From Tribonema minus (Eukaryota > Sar > Xanthophyceae > Tribonematales > Tribonemataceae), in assembly GCA_017506865.1 (NCBI GenBank), contig JAFCMP010000445.1, positions 496,001-560,000 of the forward strand: a DNA stretch of 64,000 nt, in the 5' to 3' direction. Made by a program: the position numbers and the translations under genes. How positions within the stretch are numbered: position 1 is the first letter of the stretch; each line of letters starts with the position of its first letter. The notes beneath the pieces are model-generated. The model ran no database searches. It was not told where the DNA came from and worked only from the letters and a program-made list of their open reading frames with translations. Below are positions 1-11,227 of the stretch, one piece after another.

Positions 1-9
1 TCCTGCAAG

Positions 10-31
10 TAGGGTTAGGGTTAGGGTTAGG
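10..31. repeat. Short interstitial TTAGGG tract
   Basis: About three consecutive TTAGGG units lie next to the window edge. The flanking sequence is unique and not telomeric, so this is an interstitial tract, not a chromosome end. Similar tracts recur through the window, mostly in introns and intergenic DNA. Confidence 0.85.
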
Positions 32-599
32 TCACAGGGCACGCATCAAGGTTGACAACAGAGCGTCAGTGCGCTTCTGTTCGTGTGCTAATCTTCCTTT
101 CGTGGGCAAAACAGCCCCAGTGATTGTCGGAACAGCAGGCTCTCAGGGGGGACTGCTGTGAGCTGGCTCCTGCAGGATCAAGACTGGCCAGCGGGTAGTG
201 TCGATGTTAGGCCAGGGAATGCACGAGTCAGCAACACAGCATCAGTGCACTTCAGTTCTTGCGCTGATCTTTGTATCGTGAGCAAAACAGGGAACGCAAG
301 GAATCAGCGGCAGAGCATTACCAATGCGCTCTTGTTTTTTTTCAGACCAATTGGACTAAATTCGTGTTCATGTGCAAAGCAGCCCCAGTGACTTGTAAGG
401 AACAGCAGGCTCTCAGGGTCTGTCTGCTGTTAGCTGGGTCTTGCAGGGTCTAACAGGCTAAAGTAATATTGCAGGGTCTACCTAAGAGCGCACTCATGAG
501 AACCTGCTACAAACTGTTACATGATAGGCATGATGCTAAAGGTGCAGATGGGATATTGAAATGACGCAGTATGGTTGCCGCGCGTCAGCGGCGCGCGTC

Positions 600-1530
600 T
601 GTACATCTTCCTGATTCTTGCAAACGGCGTAGAAAGCCCACCAGGCAAACATTGCAGAATCTAACTTAACAGCAGACTCTTGACAACCTGCTACACATTC
701 TGACATGGGCATGATACTGGAGGTGTAGATGGGATATTGAAGTGTCGTGTGTTGCCGCGCGTCAGCGGTGCGCTACATGTACTTTTCCATATATTGATGC
801 TCGCTCGCTCAGGGCGCGAAAAAGCCCTGAGCTTACGGAATCTGCATGTCACGTGTCGGTTTGGAAGTGTCTCGATGGCAATCGCTTTCTGTATTTCTCG
901 CTGGTTCTCGCCAACGGCGTAAACAGCCCATGAGACAGACAGTACAGCTCGTGGGCAAGCACGTGTACTTTGAAGTACATTGCGCATACGAGGCATGAGT
1001 TTTTTGCAAACGGCGTAAAAAGCCCACCAGACAGGCAGTGCAGCTCATAGGCACGCACGTGTACTTTGGTGTACTTGGCGCATACGAACCATGAGTTAAG
1101 GTTAGGGTGAGGGTTACGGTGGTGGTTTGGGTTGGGGTGAAGTCAACCAGCACACGCAGGCTCACGCACTGCACTGCTGTGTCAGCCTGCAGCAATGTTG
1201 CCTCGCGCACCGCAAACTTCAAGTTGCCTCGCACACACACAAGTTGCGGCCTGCTCAGATGAGAGATGTGGCGGTTCAAGTTGCGTCGCACAGACACACA
1301 CGTTACCGTCACACAGTGCCCTTCTTAAATTAAGAGATGTGGCAAGCGGTGAGCGTCCCTAGTCAGCTCTCTCTCGCCACCGGCAAGTGCTCAACGCGCG
1401 CGTGCTGGCTCGCGTCTCGCAGCGCAGCCAGCTCAGCCATCGCGCACCGCAGTCTGCAAGATGGCTAGCAATTTGATCAACTTTAAATTTGTTTATTTCT
1501 TTTCGCGAGGGACGCGAAAAGCCCTCTGTG
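600..1530. repeat. Cluster of diverged family-A short repeats
   Basis: Diverged copies of a core reading roughly CTCGCTCAGGGCGCGAAAAA followed by GCCC occur near 618-642, 803-826, 905-930, 1003-1026 and 1497-1525. The 905 and 1003 copies continue into matching flanks (an ACAGACAGTRCAGCTC-like string and a GTGTACTTTG string), so they arose by local duplication. No gene is visible in 1-1829. The leftward end of the neighbouring minus-strand gene may lie here, but I could not find its last exon. Confidence 0.6.
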
Positions 1531-1829
1531 TGAATGTGCACTCAATGCACCACTCTTTTCTCCGAAGAGAGACTCAAACAACAGCAGGCACCCTCTCAGC
1601 ACTGCCGCGAAACCCCCTCAACCAAACCCTACTGAGGGTTGCCCAGCTGCGAGGCACACATGCCCCGTCCTGAGACAGGTTTATGCAGGCCTAGGTGACC
1701 TTTGACAGTGCCCAGAACTGAGGACCACGGTGACTTCTGATTGATCAACTTCAAATGCTTCTTGAAGTAGGCAAATTTGAAGTACATGAGCGAGGTGTGA
1801 GCGACTCCGCCGAACGGTACGGCGCTCAC

Positions 1830-4800
1830 CTCGTTGGAGACCACCCTGGCGTGCAGCTCGGTCAGCTGCGAATTGAAGTTCGTGCCCATGTCCGCGATCC
1901 GGTTCTTGAGGTCCTGCGTGGCGCAGCGCCGCGGCACGTATATGCGAATTGGGACAAGCAGCAGCTGAGGCGATGGCACCAGTGTGGTGTATGCCGGCTG
2001 TTTTGAGTACGTACAAACTTACGAATCTAATACTAGCCGGAATACTGTTACCATGCGGTACTACCGGCTAGGCTTTAGGGTTGGGGTGTTGTTGAAGTTC
2101 ACAAGAAAGGTTGAAGTGTTTAACTAGGGTTAAGGGCAATAAAACATGTTTTCGCAGCAGCACAGTGATGTGCTGGGTTTTCGTGCGGCTTCTTGAAGGA
2201 GCTGCCTCGAGTGCTAGAAAGCTTGCACACACAAGTCTTTTGGCTACTGTGGATATGATGGCACTGTTTGACTCGCGGCCAATGACTGCAGCGGCGGCGA
2301 CCACAAGTATTGGTGGAAGGCACTTGCGGCTAACCACTCCTTGTCACCTAGAGCTCGACAATCTTTTGATTCGTTTCCATGAGGTTTGTGCACACGCGTC
2401 AACGCCCAGCGCCACATTGCATTCATCATCACGATTGATTGCGCGCGTTGCCAGCCTCCGCTCCATTGAGTAGGCGGCCCTGTCACAATGTACTTCGCGT
2501 GAAGTACTTCACAATCCGCCTCTTCGATCCGCCACCCAACTTCAAGTGACGCACACACAGTGCGCACTGCTTCGCACTGCGTCATCTGTGCTCAAGCAGC
2601 AGCCCGCCGAGCGTTGTCAGCGACGCGCTAACGGTTCAGATCAACTTCAAACTTGAAAATCTACTTGAGGTGCGGCCTGGCCGCAAGCTGCAGCGCTCAC
2701 CTCCTTCACGTCTACCCTGGAGCGCAGGTTGGTCAACTGCAAGTTGAAGTTCTTGCGCATGGTCGCGACCTGGTCCTTGAGGTCCTGCGGCGCAGTACGT
2801 ATGTTACATACGGTATGTACTGAACACCCATGCTCGAACGCTCGAAAGCTTGCACACGGACGTCTTTTTGCTACTGTGGATATGGTGGCACTGTTTGACT
2901 CGGCCGATTGCTGCAGCAGCAGCGACCACGGGCATTGGTGGAAGGCATTCAATGTGACGGCTCACCACACCGTGTCGCCTAGAGCTCGACGATCTTTTGA
3001 TTTGGTTTCATGGACGTATCAGGGTACACCCATGCAGGCAAAGGCTCGAGAGAGACGTTCCAATGCGCTTACAACGCGATGCCAGAAAATGCCATCCACA
3101 GAGCGCGTTGGCTACAGGACCAATGCGGTCATCAGCATAGAAGCTACAAAAACCTTAGATCACTGGTGGACTCGTGGCCAATTGCTGACCACGGTTATTG
3201 GTGAAAGGCACTGGCGGCTAACCACAACTTGTCACCTGGAGCCACGATCTATCGATTCGTTTCCAGATATAGGTTTTAGTATCTCACCTTCTCCCCAGAC
3301 TGCAGACTGGTCAGCTGCTCGTCAAAGTTGACGGCTATGGTCTCAAGGTTCTGCGGCACAGCGACGATATGTATGCACGTATCAGGACAAAAGCAGATCA
3401 GACGATGGCGCACATGGCATTTCGGTTGATCGAGGTCGTGGCATCCGCACGTTAGTGCCATCTGCAGAGCGTAACAGCTGCAAGGAACGACACCGTCACC
3501 ATTCAGGATCTGCCTCCTGTGACTTCAATTTGTAGTGGGCTGCCTTTGAGGCACAGCAGGGGCGTCACCCCCGGCGACATAGCGACGACAGGCAATGTCA
3601 AAAACCGCCACGCACTGCTACATGCGGCGGCGTGTGCGGCGGGCAGTGGACCGCAGCGCGCGAGTAGCTGTGCAGGCTAGCAGCTGAATAAGGCGAATGC
3701 TGGGGCTGAAATGAGGCGAAGATGCACGTGTGGCACAGCCCGAGAACAGTGCCTTTGCACATAGGTCAGTACATGTATTCCTATAGTACGCATGCTGCGC
3801 TCGCAGGATTTGACCTGCCCCATGCATTGCTCTGTAAGTCAACAAGATGAGATCTGCGCAAATGCGGCAAAGCTGGGCATCGTGTCCTGCGGTCATGATG
3901 TAAGTGCTCTTGCACATGGGGCTGCCAGTACATCTACATGTATAACATATGCTAGGCACGCAGGAAGTATTTGCGCATCGCGCGAGCAGGCAGAGCCCGT
4001 GCACCACTCTTGGTGTCAGCAAGATGCCGTCTGCATAAGTGCGTCAACGCTGGGCAATGCGTCGCGTGCATCACGGTGTTTGGTCGCACTTGTCGCTGGC
4101 GTCCGCTCCATAAACCAGATGGGGCCTGTCATCCCGTACTTCAATTCAACTACTTCAAGTTTGCTTCAATCTGCAGCATCGCTCCAACGCCCCCTCCACC
4201 GGTGACACGCAGGCGATGGCTCAGCACATCTCATCAGGTCCGGATGATCAGAGCAGACATGTGCCTGCCATTACCCCTTGCCTACTACATACTACTATCT
4301 ACCTTGGGATTAGGTTTACCCGAAATAAACCTACTTGCCCGCAGCCAACATTGCGCACACGATGCCTTCCTCAGCTAGCAACAGCTGCTGACGTTGCATG
4401 TGGCAGCAGTGGTAGGGCAACGCCTGGTCACACGTTACTCAACGCCGCCAAGCAGCCACAAGAAACTACGATCAAACATGGCCACAACTATTCAACCATA
4501 CCTCAATGATATCCGCCTGCTCTGCCAGCCGCTTCTCGATCGCGCAGAGGCGCTTCTGCCGCCTGAAGCCGCCGTTGCCGCCGCCGCCGTTGCCACCGCT
4601 GCCGCCGCCGCCGCCACCCAAGGCCCTGCCGCCGCCGTGCATGGGGCCCCTACCGACTCCCATGGGGACTCCGAGCACCCAGAGCGTTGAGACCGTCATC
4701 AGCACATGTAGGGCCGTCATGAAGATGAACCGCAGCACGGCGTGCGCGCTGATGCTGCGCCGTGCTGCGGAGGCGGCAGCGGCGACGCGTTCGCGCAGCG

Positions 4801-5026
4801 GAGGACCGGTCTGGTTCCCCTCCGTGTCAGCGCCGGAGTCCGCGACACCATCAGTGGCTGGCGACGACACCGTGGAGGCAGGCGCCACGGTCGGAGCATA
4901 AGCCGCTTCCTCTGTGGACTTTGGTGCATCGGCTTGGCGGATTTCCGAGAGCTGGGGAGAGGTAGAGTCGCCAGCAGCAGGGCTGGATGCGTCGGGTGCG
5001 CCATCAGCCTCCTCCTCTGGGCGCAT
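1830..5026 (-). CDS. Single-pass membrane protein with duplicated coiled-coil exons (partial)
   Basis: Four exons can be joined in phase 0: 5026-4502, 3350-3288, 2784-2701 and 1913-1830. The first codes for an acidic, Ala/Ser-rich N-terminal part, one hydrophobic helix (residues about 105-130, around FIFMTALHVLMTVSTLWVLG), a glycine-rich linker and the start of a helix (RRQKRLCAIEKRLAEQADIIE). It ends at a GTATGG donor; read-through stops nine codons later. The next three exons (21, 28 and 28 codons) are homologous to one another, with the pattern (D/N)LK-x5-M-x-NFN-x-QLT-x-L, and each ends in a GTGAG donor. ATG 5026 follows a strong pyrimidine tract and CAG, so it may be an internal codon of a spliced exon and not the start. 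The last exon, left of 1830, was not found. The family is not recognised. A membrane-anchored helical scaffold is the cautious reading. Confidence 0.6.
2207..2392. repeat. Family-B dispersed repeat, copy 1
   Basis: It contains the strings GCTACTGTGGATATG, GCACTGTTTGACTCG and ATCTTTTGATTCGTTTC. Related copies lie at 2835-3010, 3165-3265, 10925-11065 and 27840-27955. The first three sit in the introns of the membrane coiled-coil gene. Copies 1 and 2 also share the adjoining AAAGCTTGCACAC segment, as expected if an exon plus its intron was duplicated together. Confidence 0.75.
2835..3010. repeat. Family-B dispersed repeat, copy 2
   Basis: The segment is closely similar to 2207-2392, including the upstream AAAGCTTGCACAC and CTACTGTGGATATG blocks. 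It lies between the 28-codon exon at 2784-2701 and the 21-codon exon at 3350-3288. Confidence 0.75.
3165..3265. repeat. Family-B dispersed repeat, copy 3 (shorter)
   Basis: It keeps only the central and 3' part (GACTCGTGGCCAATTGCTG through GGCTAACCACAACTTGTCAC) and abuts the 3' side of the exon at 3350-3288. Confidence 0.65.
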
Positions 5027-6278
5027 CTGCGAGCCAAGATTGCAGGAGAGATGAGAAACTACATTTGAGTGAAGAAGAAAGGAAATGCGACCTGACAATC
5101 GCGGCAGGTGGCTCGATCCACTAAAGAAATGGCAACATGGGTTGATGTTCAGCATGCCAGCACATCATGTAGCACAGACGCGCTGCAACAGCGCCTTTCA
5201 CCTGCTCCAGCAGGGCCCAGTCTTCAGTGCTGTCTCCCAGCGCATCCGTGGCCTCAGCTGTCACGAAGACATCATCGTCGCGCACTCTCATGCTGTGCTT
5301 TGATTTGTTTGTTCAACCTGGTTCAGATTTGACCCGAGCTCCAGTTACCGTCGCAGCCAGAGGCAGCGCAGCTGATGTCCAGAGCACTCGGTTTTAAAGT
5401 GCTTCCGGTTAACAGCGCCTCTCTCCAGGACAGTGAGTGTGCCACCTGGAAGCTGCCTCCAAACACGTGCACGTGCGTGTAGGATCTCAAAACCCAAGAG
5501 TCCGAGTCCTGTGCACTGTGGGCAGGGGGAGTTGTTGTGGTAGCATTGAGCTCGGCAAGACATACCTCACCATATGTCCAAGTACTAGACACTTGAAAAA
5601 ATGCGCACGCTGTGACTTGCGAGCATCGACTGCAGACTGTTGACCATCAGAAGCAGCCTGAGGCTTCAGTAGTGCAGCACCCATAAATTTTTGGCCTCTT
5701 GACCATGGCACCAGACGCATCCCAACACTTGTTTGGACAGCATCGAACTCGTCAGCCACAACGAGCACAGAGATGGCCGCCGACTAATCAATTTGTGTGT
5801 GTGCATCACAAGGCATTGTGCATTGCGTACAGCTGGCCCGTCTGCCCAGTAGACTTGGCTGTGCCTAACCAGCACACAAAATCGGTCATGTCACAGCATC
5901 TGCTGAGTGGAGCCCCAACATATGCCTCTGTCGCCATCACATTATTTGAACACGTATCCTCATTTGTAAGATGCCCTGCAGCATGGGCCCATGGGTGCAC
6001 CCTACCAGAGACGTGGCGATTGCACAGGTATCTTTTCAATCCAAGGCGCCATGCCTGGGGTACACTCTGGCGCACCCATTGTAACACGTGCAGATGACAC
6101 AGGGACAGGCGGTGTAACAGCACGCTTTTAAGCGCCAGTGGACAGGTGCCCACGGCAGCAACTCCGAAGGTAGCATGATGATGCATGCTGTCTGCATGCT
6201 GCCTGTCCCACTAGCACCTAGTGGACCATGCCTACTGCAGCAGATGGCGTCCACCAGTGCACTGCCGAGCCTGCATAG
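5027..6278. other. Stretch with no gene recognised
   Basis: Only short overlapping reading frames without recognisable protein motifs are present, and several open frames on opposite strands overlap one another. The first 60 bases hold a purine-rich run that reads on the minus strand as a strong pyrimidine tract before the CAG at 5027. An upstream exon of the membrane coiled-coil gene may therefore lie further right, but I could not place it. Confidence 0.5.
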
Positions 6279-7865
6279 CTATGGTGCGCATGTCGTGCGG
6301 CTCTGGTGGAACAACCAATGCAGCAGGGGCAGGTGCTCATAGAGGCCATGGGTCCCATGGCAGCGCACAAGCTTCCTCATTCTTGCCGCGAATGAAATCA
6401 TATCCGCACGCTGGGTCTCTGCTGGCCGCCTCGGCTTGACATGTGCTGCTGGGCACCCACCCATATAGAGATCAATTAACGCTGTAAGGTGGCCGAATGA
6501 ACTGGGCAAGCTGCTCAGCGCTGAGCATGTCCGCAGGGTTAGGAAAGTCAAGGCTGTCAGGTTGCCGAAGGATTCTGGCAGACTCGTGAGTGGCTCGCAT
6601 CCCCACAACTCGAGTGCTGTCAACGCTGTCAGGTTGCCGAAGGACTCGGGCAGACTTTTAAGTGACTCGCAGCTCCCAAGACTGAGTGAGGTCAACGCTG
6701 TCAGGTTGCCGAATGAGTCTGGCAGGCTGCTGAGCGCTGAGCAGAACATCAGGGAGGTCAACGCTGTCAGATTGCCGAAGGACTCTGGCAGACTTATGAG
6801 TGACTCGCATCCCTGCAAGTCGAGTTCAATCAACGCTGTCAGGTTGCCAAACGAGTCTGGCAGGCTCTGAAGCTCTGTGTTTGATAAATGGAGGTTCTGG
6901 ACAGCGATTCGCGCATCTTGTGGCCCAGGAATGTTGGCCTCATGGACTTTCGCAATATCTGATATGGCCCGCATGCTGGCCGCGTGGTCCTTTTTACTGA
7001 TGCCAGTACCCCACAGGTACTTTGCATAGTCCGCAAACCACACCGCATTCCTCCTAGCTTGATCTGCCCTCGTCTGACTGCTTGAGCATGGTGTATATAA
7101 CATCTGGAGCAGCGTCTACGAGGCGCAGCTCGGCGCGCGCCGGAATCTCTTGCCACGACTCTCTCGCCTCTACACACCTCGTGATGACTGAGAACAGAGA
7201 ACGCGCAACGTTGAACGCGCCGTATGTGCTTAGCCCCCCCGAAAAAGCAGTGTCCAAGATAGAAAGAATCACCTGCGGAATGTCTTCGAGGCACATGTTG
7301 AATGCCAAGATGAATCCAACAGGAACTCGCCATTCCGAAGTGTGCGCGGCGGACGGCATCCGCCACCTCGTGATTCGCTCCAGTGCGGTCGCCACCGGGT
7401 GAAACTCGCTCAGGACCAGCAGTCATATCAGCTTGCCAACCACGGTGAACGCCAGCGCTGCTTGTACATGCGCGCGATGTGCGGGTAGGCAGCGCTGCCC
7501 GAGCGATGCCGCAGGTCGTAGACGAACGCCCAGTCGGAAGCGGCGTCCAAGTCAGCAGCGAAGGAGGCAATGACGGTCAGCGGGTCCATCTTCCTGTTGA
7601 TGATCTGCTCCTTCGTCTGCTTGGCGCTGAGGTCGTTCGGTCGGATCGCATCGCCGTCATATTGAGCCTGGCCGGCCTCCGAGCGCGCACTTTTGCCACC
7701 TGGCACATTCGATATCGGTGCCGTCTTCTGGGCGCTAGCGATGACACGTGTACTGGCGCCGCCACTGCCACTGCCAGCATCAGCTCCACTGGTAATGATG
7801 TCGCCATGAGCCTTGAGCTTTTTCAAGCCCAGAAGGTAAAGGATATGGAACACCAAGGGCCAAGC
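6279..7865 (-). pseudogene. Broken leucine-rich-repeat membrane protein gene
   Basis: Reading right to left, an exon opens at 7865 after a clean TTATTTCAG acceptor and runs through FHILYLLGLKKLK and ASDWAFVYDLR to 7428. The protein then continues in another frame: a hydrophobic stretch LAFTVVGKLI, an in-frame TGA near 7420, LLVLSEFHP, then FNMCLEDIPQVILSILDTAF and ARSLFSVITRCVEARESWQ to about 7060. A second frame change leads to ADQARRNAVWFADYAKYLWG and about six leucine-rich repeats of 22-24 residues (SLPESFGNLTALTSL type), stopping at 6279. The LRRs suggest ligand or partner binding, and the DWAF and EDIPQ segments suggest membrane helices. Two frame breaks plus a stop inside conserved sequence point to a pseudogene or assembly errors; tiny introns are less likely. 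An upstream hydrophobic exon may lie in 7980-8318. Confidence 0.72.
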
Positions 7866-7979
7866 CTGAAATAAGAGCGTACCCGCAAAATGGACACCTG
7901 GTTAGCAAAGAAGCTTCCAGAAGGCTTAGCGTAGATTATCTAGTGCTCACATGACTGCCACTCAGTCAATGTGCTTCAA

Positions 7980-8318
7980 CTACTGCAACAGGCGGATGCG
8001 TGGCTGCATGAAGATATTGTGCACCTTGCAGTACATGTGGCAACTGTTACAGTAGAGCGTGGTGAACTCCACGGATAATTCGATCAGCCCCACATAATGA
8101 ATGGCACATAGGTTGTCTTTAAAATGTCCCAAGAGAACGTGAAGCAACACAAGTGCACACACTGCCCACAGCGCCAGACACCAGCGCAGTGCGACACATC
8201 CGACTTCTAAGAGCGCCGGTGACAAGTGCTGACAACGGATGATTAGATTATTCATTGAACAGTTACTCGTAACGGTTGACAAACGCGAACTTGAAGTAAC
8301 GCCTGCTTCCGTGCACAA
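7980..8318 (-). CDS. Possible upstream transmembrane exon of the LRR gene
   Basis: The minus-strand open frame includes a long hydrophobic stretch (WCLALWAVCALVLLHVLLG) followed by a Cys- and Tyr-rich tail. It lies directly upstream of the acceptor at 7865 that opens the LRR gene. I could not fix a donor that joins the two in frame, so it may be chance or another decayed part of the same pseudogene. Confidence 0.25.
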   Translation of the reverse strand: MCTEAGVTSSSRLSTVTSNCSMNNLIIRCQHLSPALLEVGCVALRWCLALWAVCALVLLHVLLGHFKDNLCAIHYVGLIELSVEFTTLYCNSCHMYCKVHNIFMQPRIRLLQ

Positions 8319-9434
8319 ATGATGCTGCTTGCCTGCGTGCTGCTAGAGGTTATGCTAGGCCCTGCTAATCCTGCTGCCGCGCGCTGCACTGCTATTTCTG
8401 CGATGGTCAATGACTAATCATGCAGCTGATGGCGTTGCGTTCACCGGTTACCATCGATGCCTTCTAAAGATCGGCAACTATCACCAAGCTGAACGCTTGG
8501 TGCAACATCAGCACAGCTCTCTATCGTCTGCGTCGTCGTCCGAAGGTGGCCCTTCACTCGAGGCAAGGCACAATCTCCGGCTGCACACGATCTTATCTAT
8601 ACCTGAGCTAACTGCGCATGCTGCAGGCTGCGGAGATGGCATGTCTGAGCGTAACTGATGTGCTGCGGCCCCTGCACCTTGGACCAACCTTGTCTCGCAA
8701 AACCTTCAATGTGCAGGAACTGCAGTGTCAGTACAGCTGTGGCCCTCTTGCTGCTGCTCTCGCCACAACCAGCGATGAGTTGCCACTGAGGAAACATCTG
8801 CGAAAAAGTGACCTGGAAAGTGCGAGGATGCCATATTGGCAATGGGCCTGCCACATGCACGCGGCTCCGCAGCCTTCGGTTCTAGCTCTTTTAACGTGTT
8901 CTTCAACTGCAACTTGAAGAACACATTGAATATAGGAGCATTGAATGGGAGCACATTGAATGGGAGCAGCGATGCGCTACGTAGCCATGCGCGACCGCAC
9001 CCGCAGAGTCTCAGGTGGGCTCTGCCTCTGTGCTGCAGCTGGGAGCACCAACGCATTCATGGCGTGCCGGCTGGCGAGCTCTGTGTGCCACAACGTGGCT
9101 CTTGAGATTGGAGGCAGCACAGGTCGCAGGGTAAGCAGGGCTAGCTGTTGGTGCATGAGGAAGACACTGCAATAGCAATCATCTTGTAACTAATAAAGCT
9201 GCCCTGTCTCACTTACAAGAGCTGTGTGTGACTACTTGCTAGTGATCACAGCAAACTTGACTGTCTGCCTTGAAGGATTATCCTACGCCGTGAAGGAGCT
9301 TCTGCGCCACCACGACACAACCCCACCAGCATGCCATCAACCTTGTTGCTCTCTGCGCATGCGCTACAAAATACAGGCAGTGGGGCAACCCTGCAGGGTC
9401 TGCGTCCTGCCGTCAAACGCTCTAGCTTCTGCAG
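8319..9434. other. Upstream region of the SET gene; no exon assigned
   Basis: Several short plus-strand frames are open, for example 8618-8917 and 8960-9175, but none shows a recognisable motif. Upstream exons of the SET-domain gene must lie here or in an unseen part of the gene, because its visible part starts inside the protein. A perfect 11-bp-arm hairpin lies at 8896-8924 and a short GCATTGAATGGGA repeat follows it. Confidence 0.45.
8896..8924. repeat. Perfect 11-bp inverted repeat
   Basis: The arms GTGTTCTTCAA (8896-8906) and TTGAAGAACAC (8914-8924) flank a 7-base loop. The arms contain the CTTCAA/TTGAAG motif that is very frequent in this window. Confidence 0.8.
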
Positions 9435-11227
9435 CAGCGACCGATGACCTGCCGCCGGATCGTGTGCCCTGCATGGTTTCCGAAGGGGTAGTGGTCATAG
9501 CGCCAGCAGGTGAAAAAGGGCAGGGAGCGTTTGCTGCGGTGCGCATAGCCTCGGGGACGTGGCTGGGGCCATACAGTGGGGAAGTGCTCAGCGAAGAGGA
9601 GCTGGACGAACGGTACCCCCCGGGCGTCAGGTCAGCGGGGTCATTGCACTGAAGTCTGAGGTGCCTTTGATGTGTACAGGAGGGGTGCTGAAGTTTCGTG
9701 TTGTTGATCATTCGGGTGTATGTCTTGTGGTTGAGTCGCGGGAGGGCGTCACTTGCGCTCGTTGCAGCTGGTGCTGGTGGCAGCGAGGGTTGTCATTCAA
9801 CACGCCTCAGGCACGCACAGTGTGCACGTCGCTGCACATCAGGATTAATCATTGCAACGCAGCTCGTGACCGATGTGGTGAAGTCCCTATGTTCGCGCTG
9901 CAGACCAGCTGCGTGGTGTGTGAAAGCTGTGCGCACCACACCGATGTATTGTACACCTCGCAAAACTTGACCCATCCCCCACTGCGTCTCGGTGCGCTGC
10001 GAGAGTCGGTCGAGAAACGTCTTTCAGGCGGGCGAGAGCGTGTACATCGACGCGCGTAATGTGGCCAAGCCGTGGTGGTGCACCCGCTTGCCTGCACCAC
10101 ACGGCTACAGCACTATTATGCTATCTCGGCAATTCTGCATGCACAACACCATGTAATGTGTATGTACACCTTGCGTTGCGGTGCGCTGTGGTGTGTGTTA
10201 TAGCAGATTGGATAACGTTTTTACGTCATGTACTCCTTGCATTTCGGCGTGCTGTGCGTGAGACCAGGTCGGAGTACATCTTCGAAGCCGCGACGGCGTG
10301 TACATTGTGACGGGGCAGCCTGACGCTGACGTTTGGCCAAGTCGTGGCTTGACTTTACCACACGCCTGCGGCGTCCGCACTCTGCGCTCTCGGGAAGCTG
10401 CGTACGCAACGCCAACGTCATGTACACCGTGCGCTTCGGTGCGCTGTGTGTTAGAGCAGGTCGAAGTACGTCTTGACGCCATGTACACCTTGCGCTTCGG
10501 CGTGCTGTGCGTGAGGGCAGGTTGGCGTACGTCTTAATGTCATGTACTCCTTGCTTTCGGTGCGCTGTGTGCTGGAGCAGGTCGGAGTACGTCTTTGAAG
10601 CCGGCGGCGGCGTGTACATTGACGCGCGCGACGCCGCGCTCTCGTCCTGGCACCGCTACATGAACCACTCGCGGCGCGGGTTCAACGTGCACGTGGGCGC
10701 CATCGTCGAGCCGCCTCCGTTCAGTGGTGAGCGGTGGCACCGTGTGTACTGTTAGTGTACTACTGTACTTTGCCAGTGTTGCCTGCATGTCGGCGTCATC
10801 GCCGCGCCGCCTTCGTCTTGCATTGAGCACACAAATAAACTTGATGCGTACCTCCACCCCCCCCTTCCCCCCTTTCAGCAGAATCATGCAACCTCATTGA
10901 AGAAGCATTCGCGTCTGGGCAACTAACTTTACGGTGGTACTGTTTGACTCGTGGCCAATCGCTGCAGCAGCGGCGACCATGGTTATTGGTGGAAGAAGGT
11001 TGTGGCTAACCATCCCATGTCACCTCTAGAGCTCCACGATCTTTTGATTCGTTTTCATTATGTTCTGCCCTCCCCCCCTCCCCCCTCCACCAGAACGCCC
11101 AATGCCACAAGTGCAGCTCCGGACCGTCGCCGCCATATCGCCGGGACAGGAGCTCCTGCTCAACTACGGCGACAGTTACTGGGACCCTGATGATGCGGTG
11201 ATGGACGACTTTGGAGCGGCTGGCTAA
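9435..11227 (+). CDS. SET-domain protein methyltransferase (N-terminus not found)
   Basis: Three exons join with consistent phases: about 9435-9630 (ends phase 2), 10581-10726 and 11094-11227 (TAA). The product contains the N-terminal SET block GQGAFAAVRIASGTWLGPYSG-E, the central SEYVFEAGG-VYIDARD and RYMNHS segments, and the C-terminal ISPGQELLLNYGDSYWD. This is the usual order of SET motifs, with the NHS and NYGDSY elements forming the S-adenosylmethionine and substrate pocket. SET enzymes methylate lysines of histones or other proteins. The usual NHSC reads NHSR here, and no post-SET cysteine cluster follows before the stop, so the substrate cannot be predicted. The acceptor at 9434 is my best choice; the start codon must lie in an upstream exon. 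Intron 2 carries five degraded copies of the exon 2 start. Confidence 0.87.
10005..10580 (+). repeat. Tandem copies of the SET exon 2 acceptor edge
   Basis: The exon start (GTCGGAGTACGTCTTTGAAG, with its upstream GCTGTGTGCTGGAGCAG) is echoed near 10007, 10200, 10270, 10455 and 10527. The 10270 copy keeps CCAG followed by GTCGGAGTAC and the downstream GCGTGTACATTG. The 10007 copy keeps GTGTACATCGACGCGCG. Copies are separated by a shared intron segment reading CTTGCGCTTCGGCGTGCTGTGCGTGAG. This is one case of the exon-edge duplication described in the findings. Confidence 0.8.
10925..11065. repeat. Family-B dispersed repeat, copy 4
   Basis: It runs from GGTACTGTTTGACTCGTGGC to ATCTTTTGATTCG in the last intron of the SET gene, ending just before the C-rich pyrimidine tract of the final acceptor. 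It is homologous to the copies at 2.2-3.3 kb and 27.9 kb. Confidence 0.75.

Noticed and set aside
1-31. Window start as a chromosome end
   Set aside because: Only three TTAGGG units are present and similar tracts occur far inside the window.
6562-6870. Plus-strand frame with RLPKDSGRL repeats
   Set aside because: It is the antisense of the LRR repeats; the minus frame matches the LRR consensus.
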